DNA of 64,000 nucleotides from Sporobolomyces roseus. Taxonomy: Eukaryota; Basidiomycota; Microbotryomycetes; Sporidiobolales; Sporidiobolaceae. The translations under genes and the position numbers were made by a program. The stretch lies in contig JADILM010000009.1 in the NCBI GenBank assembly GCA_016617785.1, forward strand, positions 248,001 through 312,000, read 5' to 3'. Positions 49,281 through 60,363 of the stretch are shown here, one piece after another; positions within the stretch are counted from its first letter, which is position 1; every line of letters starts with the position of its first letter. A model generated the notes under the pieces. It saw only the letters and a list, made by a program, of their open reading frames with translations. It had not been told where the DNA came from and did no database searches.

Positions 49281-49870
49281 ATGGAACAACCTCCAAAGAC
49301 TAGTAGTATAACAGATCCTTTATTCCTCGTACGCTATTCCTTTTCCTCCCCTTCTCACAAGTTTTCGCTCATCTTCGATTCCCCCACTCCTTAGCAAGGG
49401 CTATCCTCAATCCTTCAACCCTATTATGATCGACAAGCTTCCCCTTCCGAGATTCAAGAAGTAACGAAAAGAGCAGAAGCATTCTTTCTTTCCTCGTTCG
49501 TTGTTTCCTTCCCTTCCCTCCCCACTTCCTCCGATCTTAACTCTATCTTCCACTCCTTTCCTTTTCTAGACAAGCACCCTCGACATCTGAACCACCAACA
49601 GATTCAAGCGGGGATCTCACCTCTGTATCCTCTGTCAACCCCGAAGGTGAACCTCCCTATCCGACCTCTTTCGCACAACTCGCTCAATTGATTCAATCGG
49701 GTCAACCAATACCGGGGATTAAAGACGTACCTGACAAACTCGCAGAAGGGGAACCGACAGAAAGTAGGAAAGAGGTGAGGAGGAAACCTTGGGAGAAGGA
49801 GGAACAAGAACGAGAAGACGAGGGGGAGGGCAACATGATGGATGGGAAGTATGAGACTGAGGTGCAATGA
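49281..49870 (+). CDS. PEX39: PEX39-like peroxin (fungal DUF5572)
   Basis: Small protein of about 149 aa in three exons (49281-49328, 49395-49495, 49570-49870). It has GLSSILQPYYDR, RAEAFFLSS, the signature PYPTSFAQLAQLIQSGQPIP followed by GIKDVPDKL, and a basic RRKPWE motif, then an acidic tail. This layout matches the fungal relatives of PEX39 (yeast Yjr012c), a factor that helps PEX7 deliver PTS2 cargo to peroxisomes; the KPWE motif is its hallmark. The exon 2 donor is GTTCGT and is fixed by reading phase. No membrane segment. The gene symbol is assigned by motif and not verified. Confidence 0.75.
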
Positions 49871-50347
49871 TTCCTCGATAGTACAGGGAGTGGATGAATG
49901 GGAATGGGAATGGGAGAGAACGAGAGGTATTGAGCGAGAAACGATAAGCGAGAAAGAGAATCTGTCGATTCTTGCTTTCATCGTCCAGACTGGCCGGTCG
50001 AGCGCTAGCGCCTGGATCAGCTCTGCGAAGTAGCGTCAGTCCGGGCGAGGTTGTTCGACTTGATGACCCTACAAATTCTCGAACTTGACAACTAGACTGA
50101 ACGAGCGATAAGTTTTTGAGATGGTTTTCAAAGATTTCCGGTAATAGATCGCTACTGCTCGTCAACTGCTAAGGATATGCGAAAAGAGTAGCTAAGATAG
50201 TACAGAGTTTTTACAATACAAGGAAATCCAAATGCTATAAGAGGAAAACTGAGTAAGCTATAACAAAACAAAAAATGCGTGCGAGATCTCAGAAAACTTA
50301 AAACCCATCTCGGTCCATCCTCCGCCTTCCCTCTCTCTCAATTCAGT
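49871..50347. other. Convergent 3' ends
   Basis: About 480 bases between the PEX39-like gene (+) and AVL9 (-), which end towards each other. An AT-rich stretch near 50200-50275 may hold polyadenylation signals. Nothing else seen. Confidence 0.4.
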
Positions 50348-53300
50348 TCAGACTCCCTCCAACTTCCGTCTCGCGTCTTCCCTCACACTTTCCCTCTCTC
50401 TTTCCCGATCCAAATCCCTAATCTTCAACACGACGACTTCTTCTTCCCCTTTCATTCCATCCAAATCTTTCACTACTATCACTTCCTCTTCCTCCTCATC
50501 ATCATCATCCGATCCGACTGAAGACAATGGTACTGTCGATGATCTCCTATGAGGATTTGGAAGGAGTGAAGGGGAGAGAGTTGGAGTTGAAGAGGACGAA
50601 CGGGTTCGAGAGGAAGAAGAGTTACCCCAACCTAGTGAAGAGAGAGATGGGAGGGATAAGGAAGGGTTCGAAGGTGGTGGTGGGTGGTGGGGAGAAGAAG
50701 TGGGTTGGGGTTGGTCGATGAACGAACGACGAATTCCTCCGAAGAATGAAGAGAACCCTCCTCCGCTTGATGTTGATGTTGATTGTGGCGAGTTTGAAGA
50801 AGAAGTAGAAGAGGATGGCTGTGCAGGACTGGCAGCTATTGCAGTAGATAAAGTTCTGAGTCCTCCTCGTTTCTCACCTGGAAATGTCGGATTCGAGTGG
50901 TTCGGAGGAGTCGTGAGACCGGCTTGAACGGTTACTAGTGAACTAGATTTGTTGGATGAAGTAGTAGAGATCGTTGAGGGAGTAGGGGAAGGTGGTCTAG
51001 CTTGTAGAGGTAGATCGGAAGGTGATAAGGAAGGGTTCGAATTGGGTCGATTCGGATTCGGGGATGGATTGTTTGAAGTGATAGGACTCGGTGCGAAAAG
51101 TGTCGAATTCCTTGCTTTCCCCCACAATCCACCTAATCCAGCGGCAACACTAGCAGCTCCTTTCGAAGCTACGTCGACACCTCCAGCTAAATATTCCCCA
51201 ACTTCTTTCGGTGGTTCCTTTCCTCCCTTGTTTTCTCCTCCCTCTTTCTCTCGCGCAGCTTGTTGAGCAGCCAAATTCACTTGTAATTCTTTTTGTCGTT
51301 TTGTCGCTTCTTCTCGTGCCCATTTCACCGCTCCCCAAATCCCTTCGCTCCCGCTCACGAACCCTCTTTGGATCGCTTCTTTCGTCGGACCGAGGTTTTC
51401 GGGAAGATGTAGATCGTGAAGTCCTGAAACGAGTCGGATACCAACATCTTCGAAGGGATTCGTTTTACCTTCCATGGGATGCCTACGTTCGAACAGAACT
51501 TCGAATGAGTGTTTGCTAGAAGCGAGTGATACGATAGTCGACAAGGACGTACTTGGGTTCAACGAGATCGAAAATGACTTCATCTGTATTCTTATCCCAA
51601 ATTTCGAATGCTCTAGTCTGTTTGAAAGCTTTGATGAATCCCTCATTGAAACTCGACGGGTTGTAACTTTCCAACTCTGTCATTGTCAACCATCACCTAT
51701 CAGTCTTGGACAAGCGATCAATAGGCGTTAGCATCGAGAACGTACCAGGAGCGGATAGTAACATTTCAGGTCTTGCATGTTGACCCTTTTCCAAGAAATC
51801 CCCAAACTTGACGCAAGCCAACAACGAACACACATATTCCTATCTCACGTCCACCCATCAGCTCTCCCTCCTCCTCCTAAGTAGTTTCAATCGAGACGTA
51901 CCTCGAATTTCCCTCTCAAGAAATCCTCACTTCCAACCCAACCCATCCCTTCAGGTCTCGTAGGATCCTCTTCGTTCCAACTCTGATCGACAGTCGTGAC
52001 TAACTCATCCATCCATTTCCGATCTGCCGGAGTGAGGGTTATCAGGCTAGTCAAAGAAGGGTTCAGGATTTGAAGAGTTGTCGTATCCAACTACAAAACC
52101 ACCCTCATCAGTTTCTAAGTAGGGAAGGAGAGAGAAAGAGAGAGAAAGCGTACGTTGACTACTACGTCAATGTTGCAATCTCTTTGTTGTTGAATGATAG
52201 AGTTTGTGGTTCCTACGAGGTAGGTTTTCGATTGTTGTAATTGATCGATTTGTTGTAGAGGTAAATAAGGTTGAAAGAATGAACCCTACAAAACAGCACT
52301 ACTCTACATCAGCTCGTACTCTGGTAGAGAAGAGAAGATGGGGAGGAAGCTCACCTCGCCGAAGATCTCGAGTGGTAATCCTAAATAACGAATCAAAGAA
52401 CCTTTGTCGCTCGTTTTGAGACTGGTCGGTTTTTGGATGTTCTGAGAACGGTTTGAGAGTATGGGAGAGGCGGAATCTTGTAGTGAAGTCAAGAGAGCTG
52501 TTGCCGACTTTCAATCCCATCAGCTGATGATTTCAGAGAGAGAATGAAGACAGAAAGCGAGCGAACCTGGAATTAAGGCGACCAAGGAGTATTGGAATGT
52601 ACACAATTGTTCAACCGGTGTTGTCGTACTGAAGAACAAAACCTACCATGACATTCACGCGACTCAGCTGAAATCGACGAAAGAGAGAGAGAACGAGGTC
52701 TTACCCTTCTTTGCAACATCAACAGTTTCAACAACATCAAAGTTTTGAACCTAAACTTGTGTACCAACTCTCTCAAGAACGTACCTGTACGTCGAATACG
52801 ACTTGGGAACTACATCAGTCCTCTCTTGGGCCGAGAGTTTACCGAGAAAGTTCGCGACGCACCCATATATAATCCATTCTCCTCATCACTATCCTCCCTC
52901 TCTCCCAAAATACTCCTCCTCTTCTCCCTACCTTTTCCTTTTCCTTTCCTATCCTCCTCCCCTTGCTTCTCCTTCTCTGACTCCTCGGAGGTTTTATTAT
53001 TATTCTGCGACGAGAGTTGTTGAAACGACAAAAACAAATCGACCAAGATTTGTTTGTCGCCGAAATCCCGTTGGGCGAAAAAAGTTCGAGTAATCACACC
53101 CAATTTGTCTCGTAAGGGTCCAAAGATGGGCTAGCAATGGAAAGAGAGGAGAGGGAAAGGGAAAGGGAAAAGTAAGCTCTACTTTCGTTTTCTTGTGAGA
53201 GAGAGGGAGGGAAAGGACGAACCTTTGATGCTAAGATTACTATTGCTTTTTGTACGGTCGAACGAGTGATCTCGGCACCTTTGTTCAAAAGTTCTGTACT

Positions 53301-53984
53301 GTTTATTTGTCGGTTACAGGAAATCCCAAAGACTGTTTCATTCAATTCTCTTGTCACACTATCGTTTGCTGTTGTCGAGGTCGATAGTGAGGTTGAGGAG
53401 GAGGAGAGAGAGGTGGCGGAGAGGAGGTTTGGGAGGTGTAGGTGGAAATAGGTATAATCTTCATCTCGCTGGACATTCCTCTCCCGAACCATCAGTTTCC
53501 GCGCAGGAAACTTTATGAGTCGATAGAGGAGGACGTACGGCGTGTGCACCATCTGGTAAGGCTAAGAAAGGTAACCCATCTTTGAGTTGAGCGTTTTCGT
53601 TCAATTCATTCGGAAACATGAATTCGACATTTGGTCCCAATCTGTATCACTCCTCATTCCAATCAGCTACAATAATCATCTAGAATGGAGAGAAGCGTAC
53701 GCATGATCGAATCCTACGAGAGCTACACCATAAACTGTCGCATTGAGATTCGTTGAAGATGAGTTGAGGGAACGTGAGGATTGAGTTGAAGTAGATCTCT
53801 CGATCGCTGGAGCTGACAAGATAGTTTGTGAAGGTGGTGGGAAAGTAACTGGTGAATCTGCGAGTGAGATTGAAGTGAATTGAGAGCGTTCATCTCGAGA
53901 GGGAGAGTGGGGGATGGGAATCGTGTCGTCTTCATTCGGAGGGGTTCCTAGAGGTGGTGGAGGCCTGTCTGAGGGTTCTTCCAT
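50348..53984 (-). CDS. AVL9: Late secretory pathway protein AVL9
   Basis: DENN-related factor of late exocytic transport. Multi-exon (about ten) on the minus strand. N-terminal exons: 53701-53984, 53539-53641, 53223-53468, then from about 53132. After a Ser/Pro-rich start the family core is clear: GPNVEFMFP, LPFLALPDGAHA, YTYFHLHLPNL, VFGISCNRQI, TRSTVQKAIVILASK, ITRTFFAQRDFGD, LMLLKLLMLQRR, VLFFSTTTPVEQLCTFQYSL, and later NPFEDVGIRLVSGLHDLHLP. The C-terminal ~250 residues are a low-complexity Ser/Pro/Asn tail ending in an acidic stretch. The intron after SK uses a GTTCGT donor (53222). Exon borders between 51650 and 52870 are only approximate. Confidence 0.88.
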
Positions 53985-54141
53985 CTTTCAAGTCGGTTCA
54001 GATGGTTTGGGAACGAGTTGGGATTGAAGAGTCGAACTTGAAGATGAACGAACAACGAACAACTACTTTTGTCTTGTTGCCATTCACTTCAAACTCTATT
54101 ACTACCCTATGCTCCTTCCTACGCTCCTTTCACTCCCCTAG
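53985..54141. promoter_or_regulatory. Short divergent promoter (AVL9 / DUF218-like)
   Basis: Only 157 bases lie between the start codons of two divergent genes. CT-rich on the plus strand before the second gene. No defined motif. Confidence 0.45.
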
Positions 54142-55603
54142 ATGACTTCCCTCCCTTTCCCAGTCTCTATTCCTTCGACCCACTCTCACTCTCACTCTCA
54201 CTCAACTTCCGTCTCCGACTCGCCCCGACTACAAACGAGAGCATTGAGAGGTTCAATCAGCTTCATCGCGAGTAGGGCGAAATTCTTGACTCAAAGAGCG
54301 AGGACTACAAATTTGGCCGTTTCGTTATTGGCACTCGTTTGTTTCACCAGTTTGTATTATAACGCTAGCCATACTCTAAGCAACTTTGTAAGCACACCTA
54401 TCATCGCTTACTCTTCATCGATAAGCTGACGAGTAATGCGTATCTTCGTGGACTTGCAGTTTTCGCAATCCGATTCCTCTTTCATCCCTCCTATTCCTCT
54501 ATCCCTCTCCTCGACGCTCACTCCAGCACACCAAGAGCTAGATCATATGGTCATGATTCCAGGTCATGCGATCTGGCAGGGTTGTGATGCTTCCCATTCG
54601 ACTCAGGATAAAGATTGGATCCTTCAAGACTTTCAGAAAGACGGGCATCATGTCACTACGTATTTAAAGCATCTCACCAAAGGGTACGTCTGAAGATAAG
54701 GCACCTACTTCTGAGAGAGAATGCTGAAGTATGTAACTTCCATCACCGTACAGAGCGGAAATTGCAGTAAAAGATCCCAAAGCACTCTTAATCTTCTCGG
54801 GGTTCGTCTCCCCCTCCTCCCCTTAATTCCCTCCTGACTCACTCTCCTTCTCATTCCAGTGGTCAAACCCGTCCCGACTCGACCTTAACCGAAGCACTCT
54901 CCTACCTCCGCCTTTCAAAATTCGGCAACGTTTTCACCCAATTCCAACAACCCGTCTCCTCCTCGACGTCACGTTCCAAAGGAGAATTGAAAGAGTTTGA
55001 TCGAGTGACAACCGAAGATTACGCGATGGATTCATTTCAGAACGTTTTGTTTTCGATTGCTAGGTTCAAAGAATTTACAAATCATTATCCTACTTCTAGT
55101 ACGCTATCTTCTCTCTCTCTCTCTCTCTTCACTCTTTTTCTCCCGCTGATTTGGGGAATTGAGATGAGATTAGTAACTATTATAGGATACGGAATGAAAT
55201 CTCGACGATTCATAGATCTACACCGAAAAGCTCTTCGATGGCCTATTCAAGCATTCGAGTATATCGGGATCGATAATGATGGAGAAACTTTGATGGATTA
55301 TGAAGGAGAGAAAGAGAATGGGTATAAACCATTCGAGAGGGACCTTTATGGGTGTGGAACTTTTTTGGGCAAGAAGAGGAGGAGTAGGAATCCTTATAGG
55401 AGGTTTCATGGGTATCATTCTTCGGGTATGTGTCTTCACCCCCAACCCCTCTCTTTCATATGGTTTTCTGGAGAAGAGAGCAAGACGAGCTGATCTTTGG
55501 TTTTACATGAGCATGTATAGCTCCGGAATTGAGAGGGTTGATGGAATATTGTCCGGAGGATGGAGATAAGGTTTATCGAGGAAAGTTACCGTGGGATGTA
55601 TAG
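54142..55603 (+). CDS. DUF218-like single-pass membrane protein
   Basis: Six exons (54142-54387, 54460-54683, 54754-54801, 54860-55098, 55174-55425, 55521-55603), about 363 aa. A Ser/His-rich cytosolic start is followed by one membrane segment (LAVSLLALVCFTSLYYN, around residues 60-76). The outer domain has HMVMIPGHAIWQGCDA, LLIFSGGQTRP, TEDYAMDSFQNVLFSIARFKE and RRFIDLHRKALRWP, the pattern of fungal DUF218-type proteins. The Gly-Gly of SGGQTR is created by the join across an intron with a GTTCGT donor (54802), which supports that splice. Probably a type II protein of the secretory pathway. Biochemical role unknown; bacterial DUF218 proteins act at the cell envelope. Confidence 0.82.
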
Positions 55604-55791
55604 ACATTGATTTGGAAGTGTCGGAGATAGAACTGGAAGGGTGGTATTAGGTAGCATAGAATTGGATTTAATCGTGTCTCTCTCTCTCTCTCAATTGTTG
55701 TTATAAGTTACTCGTTTCTTCATCTGATCGATTTCGTTACAACAAAGCCTTCGAAATAAATTACTCTCGACTCATGTACCATCCCAATCAA

Positions 55792-57892
55792 TCAATCAAT
55801 CCCAACGCTAGCTCTAACCTGTCCCAAATAATCCATGACAGCTTTAACTTCCTCCCCAACCTGCTCCTTCATTTCCTTTACGATCCTCCAAACCTCTTCT
55901 TCCTTCTTGATTCCCAACAACGAATGAAACCCTTTCCCATCATAAACTTTCCAATTAATTCCTTTCCATTCTTTACCCAACAACAAACTACCTCCCAAAG
56001 TATTGATCCAAACTAAACTCGTCAATAATTCTGAAGTTAAATGTAGATGAAGTTTACGAGGAGGTTCTTTGGGGCGGGGGAGGGAGGAGAGGGAGGTTGG
56101 AGAGTGGAGGAGGAGGGAAGCGGTTAAGGTTGCGCACAGGAGCGAATGTGTCGTCCATTGTCGATTTGATGGGCAGTGAAGGATTAGGTGAGTGAGGGAA
56201 GCGATCATTGGGAATATAGGCGTTGGTTCAAGGTCTGGTGGGAGTCGGAGTAAGTGGAGAAAGAGGGAATAACGGAATGAAGGTGGAGTCGTCAAGAGGG
56301 AGGAGCAAGGTGGTGGGAGGTATTGAAGGGAGATGTAGGTGGGGGATAGAGGGAGGATTGGGATTGAGGTAGGGTGGAGTTGTTCACCGGATCGACAGTA
56401 TTCAATGATGGATTGAGTTGGGGAATCGTCTATTCCGACGACGAAAGATAGGATCGAGTAAATCATTTGACGGAGTGGTCGTCCTAGGTAGATGACGGGG
56501 GATTTGTATTCGGGCATTTCGAGAGGTCCTTGTAGAACTACGGTGCGGTGTTTGAGGATGTGGAGGAGAAAGGAAGAGAGGTGAGAGGTTTGGTAGGTCG
56601 AATGGTAGAGCGCTCGGGAGGTCGCTTGAGCTGGGGTGTCGCTTGAGCGAGGGTTGAGAGGGAAAGCAGGAGAGGGTGTAGTGATGGAGATGAGACGGTA
56701 TGCATATGCGGATGCTGCTAGTTTCGTGATGATAGAGGGATCTTTTGACGGTTTTGACAAGAGTGAGGGAAGGACGGCAAAGACAATGTCTTGTATCTGA
56801 GGGAGAGTATCGGCGGGTAAAGAGGAGCACTGAGAGAGCGCTCTTCCTATTCGAGTGATTTCGACAGGTTCGACTCGTCCTGGAAAGTAACGTTTTCGAG
56901 CATTCTTCGGTAGTTGAATCTCTTCTGCATAGTCGACGAGATCATTTCCGAGCAAGGCGGCAAAGATGGGGAGGAGAGGAGGAGGAAGGTTGAAATGCTT
57001 TGCGATGTCCTGGTGTCGATAAACGAGGAATTGTATTCGAGGGACTTCGTTGAGGGAGACCTTCTCCAGTCGAGGCTCGTTCGCTTCTCCATAGGTGATC
57101 GAGTGCAGAGGGATGTACCCTCGACAATTCGAATTGAAGATGAAATAGTCTGAATCGTTTGAAACGACGAAACCATTCCGTTGTTGAGCCAATTCAGCTG
57201 TCGGCGAATCTCCTTCTCCTTCTGCACAATGACTTCTGACTCCAAGCTCTGTAGAGCACAAACGGGCAGCGTACATCAGTGGGAGGTTCGTCGAGAGTCA
57301 GAGGCAAAACGTTACATACCATCGAGAACGGCAGAAACGACTTGATGAGTGAGCGGAGGCAGTCTCGATGCCGCTTTCTTCAGCGGACCTTGCATACGAG
57401 CTCCATCTCCACTCTTCATGTACGTGATTGTGCGCTGGAGTGACTGGGAAGATCGAGAGATGACGGTAGGCAACTTTGAAACGTCAAAAGGTCCTAATTT
57501 GACGACGATTCTGGTCAGCACAAGCTATATTTCGAGCGAGTTGAAAGGGTGCAAGGACGAACCGTCCCAAACGAACTCAGGCTCGAGGCCGCAAGCTCTG
57601 TACCAAGAGATGTATCTGTACAACTCAAGAATTACGGATCAGTCTAATTTCTCGATTCCGACGTTTCGAAGACGTACCTTCTAACGATATTTCCCAATTC
57701 TACATAGTTTCCACCTCTCAGCGGATCGAGTAAACCCAAATGATAGATCAAAGCCAATCCATCGATGACGAACGGGATTCGAGAAAGAGGAGTTGAAGGA
57801 TTCGAGGTGGAAGTTTGAGGGTCTGGAAGAGTTAGAGTTTTCGAGAGTGAAGTTTGTTTGTTCACGTAGCCTGTGAGTCCATGTACGCCCAT
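55792..57892 (-). CDS. Asteroid-like protein with XPG/FEN nuclease fold
   Basis: Four exons (minus: 57678-57892, 57563-57615, 57320-57493, 55792-57248), about 632 aa. Start MGVHGLTGYV and FVIDGLALIYHLGLLDP correspond to the XPG N-region; EFVWDG follows after the second exon; VVSNDSDYFIF matches the XPG-I acidic motif; then IPLHSITYG and a long, less conserved helical C-half. This is the asteroid family layout, whose members have a nuclease fold of uncertain activity. The conserved Asp residues in IDG, WDG and NDSD are present, so catalysis is possible. The intron after the WDG codon starts GTTCGT. Divergent from M4. Confidence 0.85.
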
Positions 57893-58337
57893 TCAAAGAG
57901 AGATTTAGAGAGGTACAAGTCAAGGGAGAGAGATGAACCCATTAATCAACTTTTGACTTGTTACGCTCAACATCGGATCATCTATCCGCTCTTTCAACAG
58001 CTCATATATATCGGTAAGCCTCTCTGAATGCTCTCAAGGTGTCAGCAGATCGACCGGACGACTCCTCGCTACTTTCACTTTGACTTCTTCGACCCTCGAA
58101 CGACCCGACAAAACAATCTCAAGATAGGCTGCGAGTGATATCAGTACATCAAAACTAAGTACAGGATGCATATGGAAGCTGCTTATAGGCGGTAGAGCGA
58201 GTTGTGAGGTTGAAGGAGCGATTATTTCAAGGCAAGCCAAGAGACGGGTCAGGATTGAGGGGATAGGACAGCAGCAAACGTCTTAGCACTACCCAGAAGT
58301 ACCATTTACTGACACCGCTACCCTTCGTTGTACAGGC
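57893..58337. promoter_or_regulatory. Divergent promoter between asteroid-like gene and M4
   Basis: About 445 bases between divergently transcribed genes. A 68-codon open frame on the minus strand here resembles nothing known. No other feature. Confidence 0.4.
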
Positions 58338-60180
58338 ATGCCTCCACCAAGAAGAAAGCACCCAATTCGCAAACCCAATCCTCCGAAACCTGCCTCTTCC
58401 ACTCCCTCCGCTCCCTCTCCCTCAGCTCCTCCCTCCGCAGCAGCAATCAGAGAAGCGAACGAAGCTGCGAAATTACAGAATGCCGTGATTGCAGAGAAAT
58501 TGATGCAGTCGGATGCACCCCAAGTCGTCAAGGATTTCGTTACTAGACCTGATTACAAAGTTGATATTCGAGCCTGTGAGTCGCGAGCGTCTTGATCATT
58601 CATAGCTCTTGCTGATGAATGGGGTTTGGGGTGACAGGGAACAAGGTATACGAAGCTTATTTGGCTCATCTTTGGAGTCCTGAATCGACGACGAAACGAA
58701 TTGATCTAGAGAAACCTCAAGAGTACAACTCCTGGTGAGTCTCACCTCACTTCCCTCTTACTTGTGCTCCCCTGATCTTGTCTTTCTCGTAGGGTGAGCG
58801 GAGCAGCGATCCTGAATCGAGAGAACAAGCGAAGAAACGCTCGAGATTACACTGGCAAACTCGCACAAATCGTCTTACACTCCGAATTGAAGCATGATTC
58901 GCTACTTGCAAAATGGAGGAAATTGAGTGATGAGAAGAGGGAGGAAGAATTCTTTGCGGCGATGAAAACGATGACGGATAACGGAAACGAAGCTTCACAA
59001 ACGAGAAACGAGTGCGTACTTGGACTTGAATTCTCAGCTTTTCGATTCTAGCTGAACCCTCTACCTTCGCACAGAGTACCAGAGATCACCCTCTCAGCGA
59101 TGACGGCGAACGAAGGACAAGGATTCGTTGACCTCGTCAACCATTTCGTCGATTCATACAAGAAGAGTTTGACAGAGAACACCGATATGTTTCAACCGTT
59201 GAAGAATGAGGTGTATGATAGGATTTACATGATGGATCGAAGTGACGATGCTCCTCCTTTACCGAAAGGCATTCGAGCGTTTCAAGGTATGTCTTTCGAG
59301 TTTACATCTTGGCTAAGGCTAAAGCTGATGCAATAATCGTGACGGGCATGCAGAGGAGATGCTGCTAGATCGACATCTTTACATGATTTTGTTCTGCGTT
59401 GGAATCTTGCTCAAACTCGTTCGTCTGATTTACTCTTCTGTCAGCTTGGCGCGAGCTCTTTTGCTGACTTGTGCCCATGCGAACAGGACGGAGTCAAGAT
59501 GAAGTTCACGCAACCTTCGAAATCGACCGAAGATTCCTCCTCCGATGAGGACGAAGTAGACTCTCTCGAAGTAGACAAGAAACTCTCGCTCTCCTCGCCC
59601 TCTAATCCGACTCCAACCTCACGACCCGGTATGAGTAACGTCCGACAACATCCCTTAACCGCAGGTCTCCTTCGACAACTCTCAGATTTCACTTCCGACA
59701 TTTACTACCACATCTACTACACCTCCTCCACCGGGGAAGAGAAGAAGCAATCACTCACGTTCAGGTCAAATACGGATGGTATCAAATCGTTCTTACCGAT
59801 TCGAAATGCGGCGATACGAGCGAGGGACGATAAGGCTTGTGGATTACTGTGTGCTATTCTCATCGAGGGCTGTGTGGATGACTATGCGGGGGGTGAAGTG
59901 ACGGAGGAGATGGTGGCGAGTCAGATGAAGAAGGATTTCGAATGGACTGATGAACAACTCAGTGAGTTTTCACTCTTTTCCCGCTGTTTTCCCAGATCTT
60001 GGACTAATGCTCTTTCGTTGCTATCGTGTAGATGAGCTAGTACCGCCAGAGTATGTTCTCGTACAGCTTGACGTCGTTCCGGATCTTCCTGAAGTGGTGC
60101 AGAAGGCAGAAGCGAATGGAGAGAAGGTGGAGAAACCAAAGATTTGCGACAAGGAGGGTTGCGACGATCACGAACATTGA
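58338..60180 (+). CDS. M4: transmembrane family member lacking the MYND finger
   Basis: Fourth paralogue, intact frame. Exons 58338-58575, 58638-58734, 58793-59011, 59075-59286, 59354-59418, 59487-59961 and 60032-60180, about 484 aa. Intron phases and positions match M1/M3 (Trp split at intron 1, equivalent module ending EVPEITLSAM, FVDLVNHFVDSYKK). The membrane segment is LYMILFCVGILLKL, followed by the phase-0 intron (GTTCGT donor). After it comes an acidic Ser-rich linker instead of a zinc finger, then the shared C-terminal helices (AAIRARDDKACGLLCAIL, KKDFEWTDEQL). A unique extension ends with CDKEGCDDHEH, which could bind metal. It shows that the MYND finger is optional within this family. 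Confidence 0.75.
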
Positions 60181-60299
60181 ATTAAGTAAGAGTAGTGTAA
60201 CATCATAGCATTCGCATCGCAGAACAAGCAGAGGCTTGTAGAGGATGTAAATGTTTTGCGAGTGTCTCAACGCTCGCTCCTCTTTGTTTACCTCTCCTC

Positions 60300-60330
60300 T
60301 CCTTCTCTCTCTCTCTCTCTCTCTCTCTCC
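60300..60330 (+). repeat. CT dinucleotide microsatellite
   Basis: About a dozen tandem TC units in the leader just before the M5 start codon. Length is likely to vary between strains. Confidence 0.8.
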
Positions 60331-60363
60331 ATCTCACTTCTCACGCGTATAACTCGCCACAAT

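Noticed and set aside
55670..55700. CT repeat after the DUF218-like gene as a regulatory element
   Set aside because: A short microsatellite in a 3' flank; no evidence of function.
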